Part shown: positions 37,388-48,047 of the stretch, in pieces
How the letters are laid out: each line of letters opens with the position of its first letter
Position numbering within the stretch: the stretch's first letter is position 1
Assembly: GCA_946122785.1 (NCBI GenBank)
Contig: CAMGYJ010000008.1
Location: 8,333,475-8,397,474, forward strand
Direction of reading: 5' to 3'
Length of the DNA stretch: 64,000 bases
Source: Linum tenue
Taxonomy: Eukaryota > Streptophyta > Magnoliopsida > Malpighiales > Linaceae
Translations under genes and position numbers: made by a program
Notes under the pieces: generated by a model
What the model saw: only the letters and a program-made list of their open reading frames with translations
Database searches by the model: none
Told to the model about the DNA's origin: nothing

Positions 37388-37575
37388 CAGTGACGGATCT
37401 AGGAGGAGGCCTCCTCGGGCCGTCGCCCGACCCTCTTTTGGGTCCAAAACTATTATAACACTTATAAATTTTTTGATTTTAAATATTCGGTCCCATGTTA
37501 ATCGGATTACGACCCAATCCTCTTTACCTCTTTTTAAACGACCTAGTACTCTACTATATATTGGATCCGCCGATG
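37388..37575. mobile_element. Short hAT-like MITE (188 bp)
   Basis: The left end is CAGTGACGGATCTA and the right end TGGATCCGCCGATG, imperfect inverted ends with the core CGGATCYA. Flanking 8-mers TGAACTGA (37380-37387) and TGAATTGA (37576-37583) match at 7 of 8 bases. It is a relative of the element at 5883-6037. Confidence 0.65.
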
Positions 37576-38605
37576 TGAATTGAAGCGTGCACAAACCATT
37601 AAGAGATTAAGCTTAAATTACTCTTCACTCATCACTCTTTGTTCAGACCTATATGGCTTGTATGTTATAAAGCTAACATATCACTTATAAACTTTTTAAT
37701 TTTAGATATTCAGTCCAATATTAATCCGGTCACGACTCAATCCTCTTCAGCTCTTTTCAGATACAACTAATGCTCTTGGATCCGCCGTTAGTGAATTGAA
37801 GCGTGCACAAACCATAAAGAGATTAAGTTAGGGATGGCAACAAAACCTGAACCCACGGGTACCCACCCGACCTAATCCGGTCAACGCGGGTAAAACCCGT
37901 GTTGACGGGTGTTGGGCCGGGTTCGGGTTTAAACCCGCTACACTATTCACCGGGTCGGGTTGGGTTTGGGTTTAGGTAAACCCGCCCCATGGGTACCCGC
38001 CCACACACATATAATTACTTTCCCAGTATATTTAATATTCTAAATAATATATCTTCCTTAAACAACTAATATTCTATATGTTTGTGGAGACATGTATAGT
38101 TTGTTCTTTCTAATTGTTTAGAATGAAGTTGATATTATGAAGTGGAGAGTGAAGAAACTTAATTGACGAGGAAGAAGCTTTCAATTAATCTTATTGTTTA
38201 TAGATGTTTATCTTTAGTTTTGAACAATTTGTATTGATCATTTGCGGTTTGCTTGTATGCTCTAGATTGGTGTTTTTTATATGATTAATTTGTATGAGAA
38301 AATTGATGTTAAACTTTTATTTTGAAAGAAACTTGTTATTGTAAATTTTTTTACCACAAAAACCCACGGGTACCCATGAACCCGCGGATACCCAGCGGGT
38401 TGGGTTGGGTTTGAGTTTTTCAAACCCAGCGGGTTGGGTTAGGTTTGAGTTTTTCAAACCCAACGGGTTTTACCCCGAGTTTTTTTGGCGGATAAACCCA
38501 TGAGTTTGGGTTTGGCAAAACCCGCCCCAACCCGACCCATTGTCATCCCTAGATTAAGCTTGAACTCTTAACTGATCACTCTTTGTTCATAGCTTTATAT
38601 CTACC
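37447..38605 (+). repeat. Imperfect tandem duplication, second copy split by an hAT insertion
   Basis: Copy A (about 37447-37655) includes the right part of the 188-bp MITE, then GTGAATTGAAGCGTGCACAA, GAGATTAAGCTT and ATCACTCTTTGTTCA. Copy B (about 37672-37828, continuing at 38552-38605) repeats the same order with scattered differences. The hAT at 37829-38551 interrupts it exactly inside GATTAAG. Order of events: MITE insertion, then duplication, then hAT insertion. Confidence 0.75.
37829..38551. mobile_element. Non-autonomous hAT element nested in the duplication (723 bp)
   Basis: It starts TAGGGATGGCAACAAAACC and ends CCCATTGTCATCCCTA. Flanking 8-mers GATTAAGT (37821-37828) and GATTAAGC (38552-38559) differ only at the last base. 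The subterminal regions hold many GGGTTGGGTTYGGGTTT and AACCCGC repeats. It has no coding capacity and is of the same general type as the 12505 and 41180 elements. Confidence 0.9.
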
Positions 38606-38628
38606 ATCGGAGAAAAAGGGAAATAGGC

Positions 38629-38666
38629 GGACGTGGCAGCACGTGGCTGCCCCGTTCCTCACGTGC
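38629..38666 (+). promoter_or_regulatory. Cluster of ACGTG (G-box/ABRE-type) motifs
   Basis: GGACGTGGC, GCACGTGGC and TCACGTGC occur within 38 bp, the first two inside the near-palindrome GGCAGCACGTGGCTGCC. Such clusters bind bZIP or bHLH factors in abscisic acid or light responses. No certain gene follows, so the target is unknown. Confidence 0.4.
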
Positions 38667-39281
38667 ATGAGTCATGGGGGGCCGAGTTAAAAATAGAGAA
38701 GGAGCTTATTTGTTGAGAGTTGAGAGGGACAGTTTTTCCTATATTCGCTGTCATTGGAACTCGCTTACCATATTTCTCACATCATAATCAGATCAGACTC
38801 CTATGAAACCTTAAAATGCAAGTATCTCCATCTCTCTTTTTCAAGTACGGACTACAGACTGCAGAGTGTACAGCAGAGCAAAAAAAAAAGCAATGACACT
38901 AATGGCTTGTGCCAACATGAAATTAATCTCCAATGTTAAATGGTTGATTTACGACGTAATTAAGGCTGTCCTGTGTATGAAAAGGAGTCGGACAAGCTTC
39001 GAAGTTTAATGTTAGAGCTCTTTCAACGAAACAAATTATTTAAATGGAGGATTTCGACGGATATCATACAAAACTGTGCTCTGAATATTAAAATATGCAT
39101 TGCTGTATACCATAAAGAAAGAGGGGGAAAAAGGGAGATCGTGAGACAGAGTATTGATGATGACATGGGGGAGTGAGTGAGTGATTCCTTCTGCTCCCAA
39201 AACCCTTCTCCCAATTCCCGTATTATATATAATACAATCTGAATTCACATATTAGATCAAGATAGCACGAGATTGATCAAG
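38667..39281. other. Non-coding stretch downstream of the ACGTG cluster
   Basis: The composition is less AT-rich than the flanks, but only short unrecognised ORFs occur (38754-38939 and 38973-39176). Confidence 0.35.
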
Positions 39282-39500
39282 TCAATTCGAAGGAAGCATA
39301 AGCAAGCAGCTACGTGCTTCCAATCTCTTCCACCTATTCCTTGTAAAATATTCTTCTCGTATATCCGCCATTGGAGCAGCTCGTCCCGCCAAATCAATCA
39401 CAAACTGAATCAGACATATAAATCTTTCTGGTGAGAGAATATTGGGTAGCTCCATTTTTGGCTTCTTCCTGGGTTTCTTAGAGAGCAGCTGCATCCTCAT
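39282..39500 (-). CDS. Possible small protein of 72 residues, unidentified
   Basis: An ATG at 39500 opens MRMQLLSKKPRKKPKMELPN, with a basic KKPRKKPK stretch followed by ILSPERFICLIQFVIDLAGR and an ending SCLLMLPSN. A basic N-terminus, then a leucine-rich helix and a polar tail look more protein-like than its neighbours, but I know no family. It could equally be a non-coding transcript or chance. Confidence 0.25.
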   Translation of the reverse strand: MRMQLLSKKPRKKPKMELPNILSPERFICLIQFVIDLAGRAAPMADIREEYFTRNRWKRLEARSCLLMLPSN

Positions 39501-39735
39501 AAATTTTTCCAGCTCCACATGGCAATGGCTGCTGCTATGTAGGAGAGATGAATCAATGGTGGAGAATAGCAGATGCAGCAGGGGAAAGCTCAAGAGTATT
39601 TCTTCAGATCATCTTCCACCAATCCTTAATCACTCCCTGGTGAGTTGTTATACTGCTCTGCATTTGTTTGATGACAGAGTTGTTGCTCTGCATATTTTTT
39701 TTTCTTCAGTTTCTGGGTTCTTTTTCTGGGTTTAG

Positions 39736-41171
39736 GCTTTGATGATGCTATTGCAAATGGGCCAGGGGGCCTGGCCCAGCTGGAAGGCTGAAGTCTCTGG
39801 TGTCATTTTGGAACTATTTTGTGGGGGTCTTGGTCTATATTACTGACTGTTGTCTACTTCTATTTCCTACCTTCTTTGTCATTTGCTTGTGTTCAGTTTA
39901 TGCAAGAACTTGAGGGGCAGAGAGAGTTATGGGAATAGCATTACCAAAATTAGTACTCTACTTCTCATTACATACATTTTTACTTGAGGGCTAGTTAGTT
40001 ACTTTAATTATTAGCAAACGGTTTAGGTTTAAACAATATGGACGATGCACTTACATACGGCTCCAAATCGAATATATCACTATCTTATTGATTTGTTTCT
40101 TTACAAATTAACTTGAAGCCAATAAGGATCTGATCATACTCAGCTCAGTCAAACAATAGATGTTCTTGCTGATCACCAATTACTTTGTTTTGCTCTCTGC
40201 CGGTTCCCCACTTTTGTTGTGTCCAAGGAAAACCAGTCAAACAAACATTTCAGAAAAAGCTTAATTAGCCTTCACCGGCACTAGGGAAAACCGAAAACAG
40301 CAGTCCCTTTCCTGGGTAGTGGTATTCTGATGAGAGATGCTTATTGCTATACAAAGTTGTATTCCACATGCATCTTACAGAAAAATTAATGAATAGTATA
40401 ATAAGGGATTCAGATCCATTCTTCGTTGGCATGTGAAATGGTGTGATTCAAGTTCATATTCAACGTTTCACAACTAACATATGAATATGAATGATAATAA
40501 TAACAAAAGCAGAAAAAGGGAATGAACAAAAGAAAAGGGCAAATAGCATTTTAAATCCATTTATTATGCTGTTTCAACAAATTCGTTTGTACATTATGGT
40601 TTGTTACAAATTAGTCCATGTAGTATGTTCTTTCTCCATTCCTAGATCTTTCTCCATTCCTAGATCTTTCGGTTAAGAAGTTTGTTCTATTATCTTATTA
40701 AAACCATCAAATAAATGATTTGCAAAAGTACATAATTCAAGACTCATATGCCATATATGTTAGAAATCTTTCATTAAAATTTCTAATGTCGATGAGAGAA
40801 GATGGAGAACTTGAGAGTCAACTTAAAAGGCAAAACAAAAATTATACAACATACCTAGCAACGACAAATGAATCACAACAAATAAACTGATTAAGTATGG
40901 ATGGTTTTCACTTACTATAATAATTACACATCTATTATATATCTAGCTAGATAGACATATTTGTAAAAACAACATAATAAAAATATCATAAACCATTACA
41001 TATCGATATCGGATTGAAGCCAACTCGAGAACTATATATTACAAACTACAAAGAAGTCACATTCAACTACGGTGGCAATTTTTCTTGGTATGTAGCAAGT
41101 AAATACTTGTGATGCTGCATGACAAACCAATTATTCCACGACAAATATTTATGTTCCTAGGTATCACATTT
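39736..41171. other. AT-rich intergenic DNA, nothing recognised
   Basis: I see no exon-like sequence. A short duplicated motif, TTTCTCCATTCCTAGATC, occurs twice in tandem near 40631-40668. Confidence 0.5.
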
Positions 41172-41179
41172 ACAGTACC

Positions 41180-42037
41180 GCCAAAGGTGGGCCATTTGGG
41201 TAAAGTTACCATAAACATTTGAAGATAAATTCATGTAATATTTGTTCCTATATATAAAAGAAAGATTCATGTCATATTTGAAGCAAATGTAAAGCCTATA
41301 GGCAAAGTAACAAAGCTCAAAGTAGACAAAAGGTTTTTCTTTCCACCAAATTTGAAAAAAAGGGAAAACAGTAATTTCATTAAAGTCATGGGCACGTGGC
41401 TGGTTAATCCGCGGATTGATATCGATCCACCCACAAATAACTCGATTCGCACGTAGTGGGTGATTGATGTGGGTGGATTGCGGATTGGTAAATCTCCCAC
41501 CCCCACTTATGTGAGTGGATTGCGGGTCACCCATATGACCCGCATCCTATTTTTACATGAAAAAATGTTGTTTCTTATAATATCAAATATTCATCATATT
41601 TTCGAACTGCACTACAGTCTGACCATATACTTCAAAAGGTGAAGAATAAATAATAGTTTTGACTATTATTATTGGTCATTTTGCTGTGCAATATCCATTA
41701 GATATTGGATATTGGTATGCAGATTATTGTTAATAACCATTAAATATTGGGATGCAAACTATAAATTATTAATTGTATCAAAATCACAAATTAATGATAC
41801 AGTCTTACTAATTTTGCTTTGAACTTATCATAAATGTTAGTCAACTTTCTTAATGGCTGTTTGAAGAATTGCTTTTGCGGGTTGACCCGCAATCCAACCG
41901 CACTCATCCGCCACCCACCCAACCAACCTGCAGAAGTATGTTGGTAGATTGCGGGTCAAAATTATTTCAACTCGCTAGTAAGTGGGTGGGTCAATTTGAG
42001 ACCAAAACCCACCCAATCCGCCCATTGCCCACCCCTA
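41180..42037. mobile_element. Non-autonomous hAT element with degenerate left end (858 bp)
   Basis: The right end is CCCATTGCCCACCCCTA (inverted TAGGGGTGGGCAATGGG) and is followed by ACAGTACT (42038-42045). The left flank is ACAGTACC (41172-41179), and the left end GCCAAAGGTGGGCCATTTGGG is a worn version of the same terminus. Subterminal CCACCCAC and GGATTGCGGGT repeats resemble those of the element at 12505. Confidence 0.75.
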
Positions 42038-42045
42038 ACAGTACT

Positions 42046-43590
42046 GTATAGGTTTTGTCTAGCAATGTTTGTAAAAATGTAATATATACAGTTGTCAACA
42101 AATATTTTTTTTTTTTGACAAAAGATATATATTGTCAACAAATATTTAGAGTAAAGAGCAATTAGAATTATACAAATCAATAATACTCGTTTTAGAAGAG
42201 GAGGATCTAGCAATCATAGGTCCGACTCCTTCCATTGTTTAGAAATTTAGGATTTCATGTTATGTTCCACTTAATCAACGAAGTTCTTTTCACTCTATCG
42301 AGTATCCTCATCATACTACTTTGCTATTGATCACTATTTACTATTTTGTTTTTTTCCCCACCGATATTCACTTAGCATGTACCTACATATATTATAGCCT
42401 CATACCAAATACGAAAATAGAGAGCAATGCACCCTAAACTCCACCTCTAGCCATATGGCTACCTTATTTTTTTAGGCTTTGCTTTCTATGACTCATCAGA
42501 AAACCTGAACAGTACTGTGTGGGTGGTGGGGGTGGGTTTCAATTTTCATGGGGCAGTGTTGGGATTTTTGTTTCAAAGCTGAATTAGGCATTGGACATGA
42601 AGTTATGTACTTGTGTTTCATTTCACGCAAAATCACTTTGTGGGCAATCCCTCTCTTTCCCTCTGTTCCTTTTCCTTTCCCTTTTGAAGATCAACTAAGC
42701 AATAACTATTTCTCTCCCTTTCAACATTATTTCGATTTCTGTTTGGCTGACTAGTCTCCTTCACATTCCATTTCCGAGTTTCGCCCTCCCATTTGATAGT
42801 TCACCATTTAGCCATTTAGGCTTCCTTATCTCATCAAGTGATTGATCAGATTTGTAGAGATCAATGTATTTCATGTGAGGGGTTTCCTACAGTAATACAC
42901 AATTTGCTTATAAGTTAAGAAGATGGCTCTTTCTATTCGGATGAAACTCATGAATATCGTATTAGAGTTGCACCCGTTTAACTATTTATATTGTATGCAC
43001 AAAATTGTGAGTCTACCGTGAGTTTTGATATATACGTCTCAACAAATTTTCCAAATCATACACTAGTTCGATTAATTAAAAGGTTGCGAACTACGGTCTT
43101 TGAAATTAGATTCTTTTGATTTAAAATTCGATGACATAATCACTCGATTCAAATCTGAAAGGTGTATCATACCTCAAATTGAAGGTAAGTACAAAAACTA
43201 GGATTAAAATATTACCCATTTTCTAAAACCCACATTCCAAAGCCAGAGAGAAACCACCCTAAGTAAATACAAAGCCATTAATTGTAATTTAAGTAAAATT
43301 GCAAGTACCCAGAACATCAATTAATTAAACTAGGCAGCCCCAATTCCCAACACCACCATTGGACTGTAAAAGTCGATATCTTTTTATCAAAAACAACATT
43401 CATCACCTAGCCGTGGGCCTCCATTCCAAACAACAGTAATTTCCTCAAATTTTCAACTTTTTACCCCATCCATAGTAAATGGACCTCCATCCCTCACTCA
43501 CCCTTTTCTTTCTACCCATCCCGGCCCCTACCATAAAACTTGCTTACTTGCATGTCATATTGTCACTACCATGGCGAAAGAGAGACATTT
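42046..43590. other. Intergenic and promoter DNA upstream of the cysteine-rich protein gene
   Basis: It is AT-rich with no gene. The last 200 bp are CT/CA-rich and hold the core promoter listed next. Confidence 0.5.
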
Positions 43591-43598
43591 TATATAAA
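43591..43598 (+). promoter_or_regulatory. TATA box of the cysteine-rich protein gene
   Basis: TATATAAA lies about 80 bp upstream of the ATG at 43674, a normal distance for a plant TATA box with a short leader. Confidence 0.65.
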
Positions 43599-43673
43599 GC
43601 TGACACATTTCTTTCCTCCCGCAGCAGCTACCTAGCCGGTGATCAGAGGAATTAGCTACCCAACCAAAGAAAA

Positions 43674-44270
43674 ATGGAATTACAAAGCTGGTCGGCATCG
43701 CCGCCGGCCACTACTAATGCGAGGAGGAGGCGAAAGAATGGATGCAACGGCGGCGACAATGATGATAATCATAGAGGGGAGACGCGGAACGACGACGTTT
43801 CGGAATGCTGCTGCAGCCCGTCGTGCACGGCGGGGGCGATAGCCGACTGCGTGGCGCTCTGCTGCTGCCCCCTCGCCGTCGTCAACTTCCTCGCCCTCGC
43901 ATTCGTCAGAATCCCGTGGACGGTGGGGCGGCGGTGCATTGGGACCATGCGGCGGAACAAGAAGAAGAAAAAGAGGAAAGGGGCTCTGATGATGGAGATG
44001 GTGACGTCCGGCGGCGGCGGCGGCGCGGGGAATAGTGGTAGTGGAAATGGGGATGATGGGGATGTGATATACGTGGTGGAGAGGTCGGACGGCAGCCGGA
44101 GCTTGAGGATGGTCGGAGATGATGACGAGGAAGATGTCGCCGGCGGCGGCGGAGTGCGGCGGAGGAGCGCCAAGTATGAGGCGGAGAAGGTATGGTTGGA
44201 GCTCTACCAGGTTGGTCATTTGGGCTTTGGTAGGGTCTCTTTCACTGGAATCTCCACCACCCTCTCTTGA
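43674..44270 (+). CDS. Plant-specific cysteine-rich protein of unknown function
   Basis: A single-exon ORF of 198 residues. After a basic, Asn/Arg-rich N-terminus comes a compact block with SECCCSPSCTAG followed by AIADCVALCCCPLAVVNFLALAF (about 44-78), which is cysteine-dense and hydrophobic and could be membrane-associated or lipidated. A basic KKKKKRKG stretch (about 96-103), a glycine-rich linker, an acidic patch GDDDEED and a conserved-looking C-terminal segment SAKYEAEKVWLELYQVGHLGFGRVSF follow. The pattern is shared by an uncharacterised plant family (from memory At5g14690 and At3g11690). High GC and plant-type codon use support a real gene, and a TATA box lies 80 bp upstream. Large ORFs on the opposite strand are shadows of its GC-rich sequence. 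Confidence 0.88.
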   Translation: MELQSWSASPPATTNARRRRKNGCNGGDNDDNHRGETRNDDVSECCCSPSCTAGAIADCVALCCCPLAVVNFLALAFVRIPWTVGRRCIGTMRRNKKKKKRKGALMMEMVTSGGGGGAGNSGSGNGDDGDVIYVVERSDGSRSLRMVGDDDEEDVAGGGGVRRRSAKYEAEKVWLELYQVGHLGFGRVSFTGISTTLS

Positions 44271-46628
44271 TTACTTCACTTACTATATGGATTAACGCTA
44301 ATTACCCCCTTTGTAAATCTTCGTTTTTTGGGCTCATTTCTGAAAGCGAGATGGGCTCTTGATGACGTTGGTAATTGTGGTTGATAGAAGAAAATGTGGT
44401 AAGTAATAGGGAAATCGCCTAATTAATGAATGAATGATGGTTCATATTAGCAATTTTTACTTTACAATTGAGGAATTGATTAATGCATGCAAGTAGTTCT
44501 CTTAACTTTCATGTTGATCACTAAATTGTAATACTAAGCAAATTCAACTACACTGATGAAAGGATGGACATATGCATGAGTTGATGTGCCATATCAATAT
44601 CTATTCCACTTTAAACGGCCAAATTCGCACATAAGCGTTATTGTGAGCATCATAGAAAATCCACATAACTAGCTAATGATCACAAAAGCTTAATATTAAG
44701 CAATTCGACTATATGTTTTTTTTTTGACAAGGAATTTGACTATATGTTGATAGGGTCATATATGCATAAGTTGATTGATTCCGTCTCATCGTCTATCCTC
44801 GTATTTTAAACCGTTAGATCTACACGTAACTGTTATTGAAAGAATCAGTTCAGACCTGCATAACAAACTGATGATCACAAACGACTAGTCAATATGTCAA
44901 TCATATTGATATAAATAGACATATGTATGCATGGATTAATACTAATGTCGCATCGCCTATTCTAGCGCTACTTTCAGCTGTTATATCTACACATAAGGAT
45001 TGATCACTGAGTATCCTATCAAGCCATATCAACCTGATGTACTGACTACCGAGTCTAAGATCCTATAATCTTTAATTCGTAACCTTACAAGTCGTGATCT
45101 AATTTTCTTTGTGTTCAAGAAATCACAAGCCTTCAATTGCACTGTGATTGATTGTCCTCCACTTTGGGCCATGAGAGCCTATATATATAGGGCATCCCAT
45201 TTGGGCCCACGTAATATTGATGTGTCGTTTTAGCTGAGAATGGCAAGATTTGCACGCACAGAGGCCAGGCACCTTGTCGCCCATATGAACTTTCACCAAA
45301 ATGTTAACCACAGGCCATAATATTGACGGTGATGGTATATGCATATGAACAACACCAAGAGAACAGGAAAATGGCAATAGAGAGGAAAGTGAGAGCGGGC
45401 ATGCGTGTGGCTGTGCTGCTACAGACAGCGCAGTAAAGGAAATGTAATGTGGCCAAGGAAATTTCCCAAGAGAAAGAGCCCCTCTCCTTTGTTACATGAA
45501 AATGGGGACAATGGTTTTGTTTGGATAGTGACGAGAATAAGGAAATTTCAGAAAGAACCCAATGGGAACGAGGCAATGTGGTGTCCAGCAGGGTTAGCAC
45601 TATTGGGCAATTTGAGGTTGAGTTTTGTGAGTGTTTGTAAAAGCAGATCTTGATATCCACAGTTGGATCATGGATGGTTCTGTATAGTTCCGGACGCAAA
45701 TGGATTGGATTCATAGATTGGTGAATTGGATTTGTGAATTCATGAATTAAATAAATTGGTGAATTGATCCATGATATTTTTTTATAAATGATAAACTTTA
45801 GGTACCAAAATGTTAAATATAAAAAGTATAAGTACTAAATCATAGTTTGCCATTTGGATCCATGGATCCACCTAGGGGTGGAAGTTTGGTTTGCAGGTTG
45901 CAGCCTGCAGGTAACCCGCAACCCGCACCACACCGCACACTTTGTGGATACCCATACCCACAATCTGTGGATAGTGGTTGGGTGTATGTAGCAAAATATT
46001 GATTTTTGTGGTTAGTGGTTAACCACTACCCACAGTGGTTTACCCACAAAACCCACACTAACCACATTAGTTATAGTTTGTGAAACTTGGAAAGACTAAG
46101 AATTAAAGTAGTTACCAAAATCAAATACACACTTACTCTATACAACAAAACCAAGTCAATACGCAATGTTCATGTGAGATACATTTATCCAATAAGCATT
46201 GTTCGTGTGATATATGTTTATTTTATAACAAAACCAAGTCCATAGATATAGTCAGATAAATTAATCGATTCATTAAAAGAGGGGAATAATCGATAAAAGT
46301 TAGTCTGATACCCAAACTCATCTCCATTTCTCCACGATACAATATTATAATCGATTCATTATAGCGGACGCCTCCACTTATCGAGTCACTTTTATGTACA
46401 AATGGTTAGGTAATGTTTTGTTTTGGATATGAGACCCTATGAATTTTAGATAAAACTTAGTTTCTAATCATTCATTTAAGATGAATCTACTTGAAAAATC
46501 TGATCAAAAGACAACTATTATGTGCTGTTATTTGGCTATTTTCTTACTAAGATGCTGAATCTAATGAAAATTAGGCCTTATTCTTATCTTTCATGTACAA
46601 TTGAACTTTGACGACTGTAATAAAATCA
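44271..46628. other. Intergenic DNA between the cysteine-rich and F-box genes
   Basis: It is mostly AT-rich with no gene. A CTATATATATAG palindrome lies at about 45180-45191. A GC-richer patch at 45300-45660 has ORFs on both strands (up to 136 residues), none recognised. An hAT fragment is listed separately. Confidence 0.45.
45873..46080. mobile_element. Left end of an hAT element, right end not found
   Basis: TAGGGGTGGAAGTTTGGTTTGC opens a region rich in AACCCGCA and ACCCACA subterminal repeats, with the palindrome TAGTGGTTAACCACTA near 46013-46028. The matching inverted end CACCCCTA and a second GATCCACC target copy were not seen before the F-box gene, so the element is probably truncated. 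Confidence 0.55.
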
Positions 46629-48047
46629 CTAACCAATTGCAGGCCTAATTTCGATTCCTTCAATGACGACGCAACCCCGAGTTTCTCCTCCAGCCTTCAC
46701 TTGGATGGCAACCGGCTCCAATCCCCCGCTCTTACCAGCCTCGTTGAAATACTCCCCCAACTCGATCTCCAACCATTTATCTCTCCTCTTCTTCGGGCGT
46801 TTCAATCCCAGCACTGCATTACTGTTTCGATGATGATGCCAGAAGGGTTCCACATCAATATTCAGACATATTGTGGCTGGAGCCAAGATGTCGGCTCCAG
46901 CAACGCCAACAGAGGTCTCCACCAAAAGGCAGTCAAACGCATTTCTCTGGAGCTTGTACACAAGATATGCAGCATAGTTTGTTCCAGGAGACAGCATGGA
47001 AACAGTAATTTCACCACGAATGTCGAGGGCAGGCACGGACTTGAGCTCAGCAACCTCAGGAAATCTGTGAGATCGTCGTGGAAGCAGCACATGAATAAGT
47101 ATACAAAGCGATGGTTAATGAAATGGTGATGGGGAAAAACACAATGGAAGGGAAAGAGGGTTGTGAGAAAGCAAAGAGAACAGCAAAAAACCTGGAATCT
47201 TTGTCTTTGATCCAAGCCCAATGGTGAGGACTGTCACTTGATTCAATGGAGAGACCTCTAGCACCAAGCATGTAACATTTCTTGCCACTCTCTTTGTCCA
47301 ACCAAAGGCTCTACACATTCAATTCAGAGAAACGAAAGTAAGATCTCTGAGATCAAAATTTAAGGCCAAAACAAAAACCAATTTATCCCAATAACTCCGC
47401 GATTTGTTAAGAGAAACCACGAAGAGATATTATATCATTCTCTTACATGTCCATCGACAACATAATAGTACAATACTATTCCCATACTTTTCACTTGTCA
47501 TGGTCAGATGAATGGATCAGTTTGCTTCACAACTCATGTTCAAAATTTCAAAGTTCTCAAGCACAATCTACACCTAAATCTCCCGTAAATGCGAATGCCC
47601 TGAAATAGGCAATCGGAACTTGCCGAATTTCATAGAACCTAATCAGAAGTATAGCGATCGAAAGTTCATAAACTAACAGTTGGAAGCAATCAACGCGGGT
47701 GAATCCGAAATCAAACTAACCCTAATTTTTACCTTCTTGCAGTCGTCGAAGAAAATCGGGCGACTGCAAAGCGCGCGGAACAGTTCTTTCTTCGAAGAGA
47801 ATGACGGAAGTTCGGCGGAATTGGGAATGATCGAGTCGTAATCAGAGGGCAGAAACCTATCCCACAAGGCATCGGAGTTGGCCGAAGATCTGAATACCGA
47901 CGATACCCTGGACAATCGCAAAGCGTCGACCGGGGTAGCGAACGACAGGATATTGACGATGCATCCCTCTGGTAGGTCGTCGAAGCTCGTATTTCCTATT
48001 CCGCCGGCGAATTCAATACCTCCACCTCCGCTATTTCCATCTTCCAT
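46629..48047 (-). CDS. F-box protein of the PHLOEM PROTEIN 2-B (PP2-B) type
   Basis: PP2-B proteins pair an SCF-recruiting F-box with a lectin-like PP2 domain and are thought to target glycosylated or other partners for ubiquitination. Three exons (48047-47733, 47310-47192 and 47064-46629) give 870 nt, or 289 residues, normal for the family. The F-box covers about residues 20-65 (SFDDLPEGCIVNILSFATPVDALRLSRVSSVF), followed by LWDRFLPSDY. The PP2 domain starts SLWLDKESGKKCYMLGARGL and includes HHWAWIKD and FPEVAELKSVPALDIRGEI, ending VVIEGIEIRPAIG. The gene is divergent to the universal stress protein gene, sharing a 703-bp promoter region. The plus-strand ORF 46608-47129 is its shadow. Confidence 0.93.

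Noticed and set aside
43680..44219. Minus-strand ORFs of 179 and 134 residues
   Set aside because: They are antisense shadows of the GC-rich cysteine-rich protein gene, with proline and serine runs expected of such shadows.
45165..45215. TATATATA flanked by GGGCC/GGCCC arms, a possible hairpin RNA
   Set aside because: The arms are short and interrupted. The pairing is too weak for a microRNA precursor and no known mature sequence is present.
45304..45714. 136-residue minus-strand ORF
   Set aside because: There is no domain, start context or splice logic to support it, and overlapping ORFs exist on the other strand.
46608..47129. 173-residue plus-strand ORF
   Set aside because: It is antisense to the third exon of the PP2-B gene, whose splice sites and domain match are clear.
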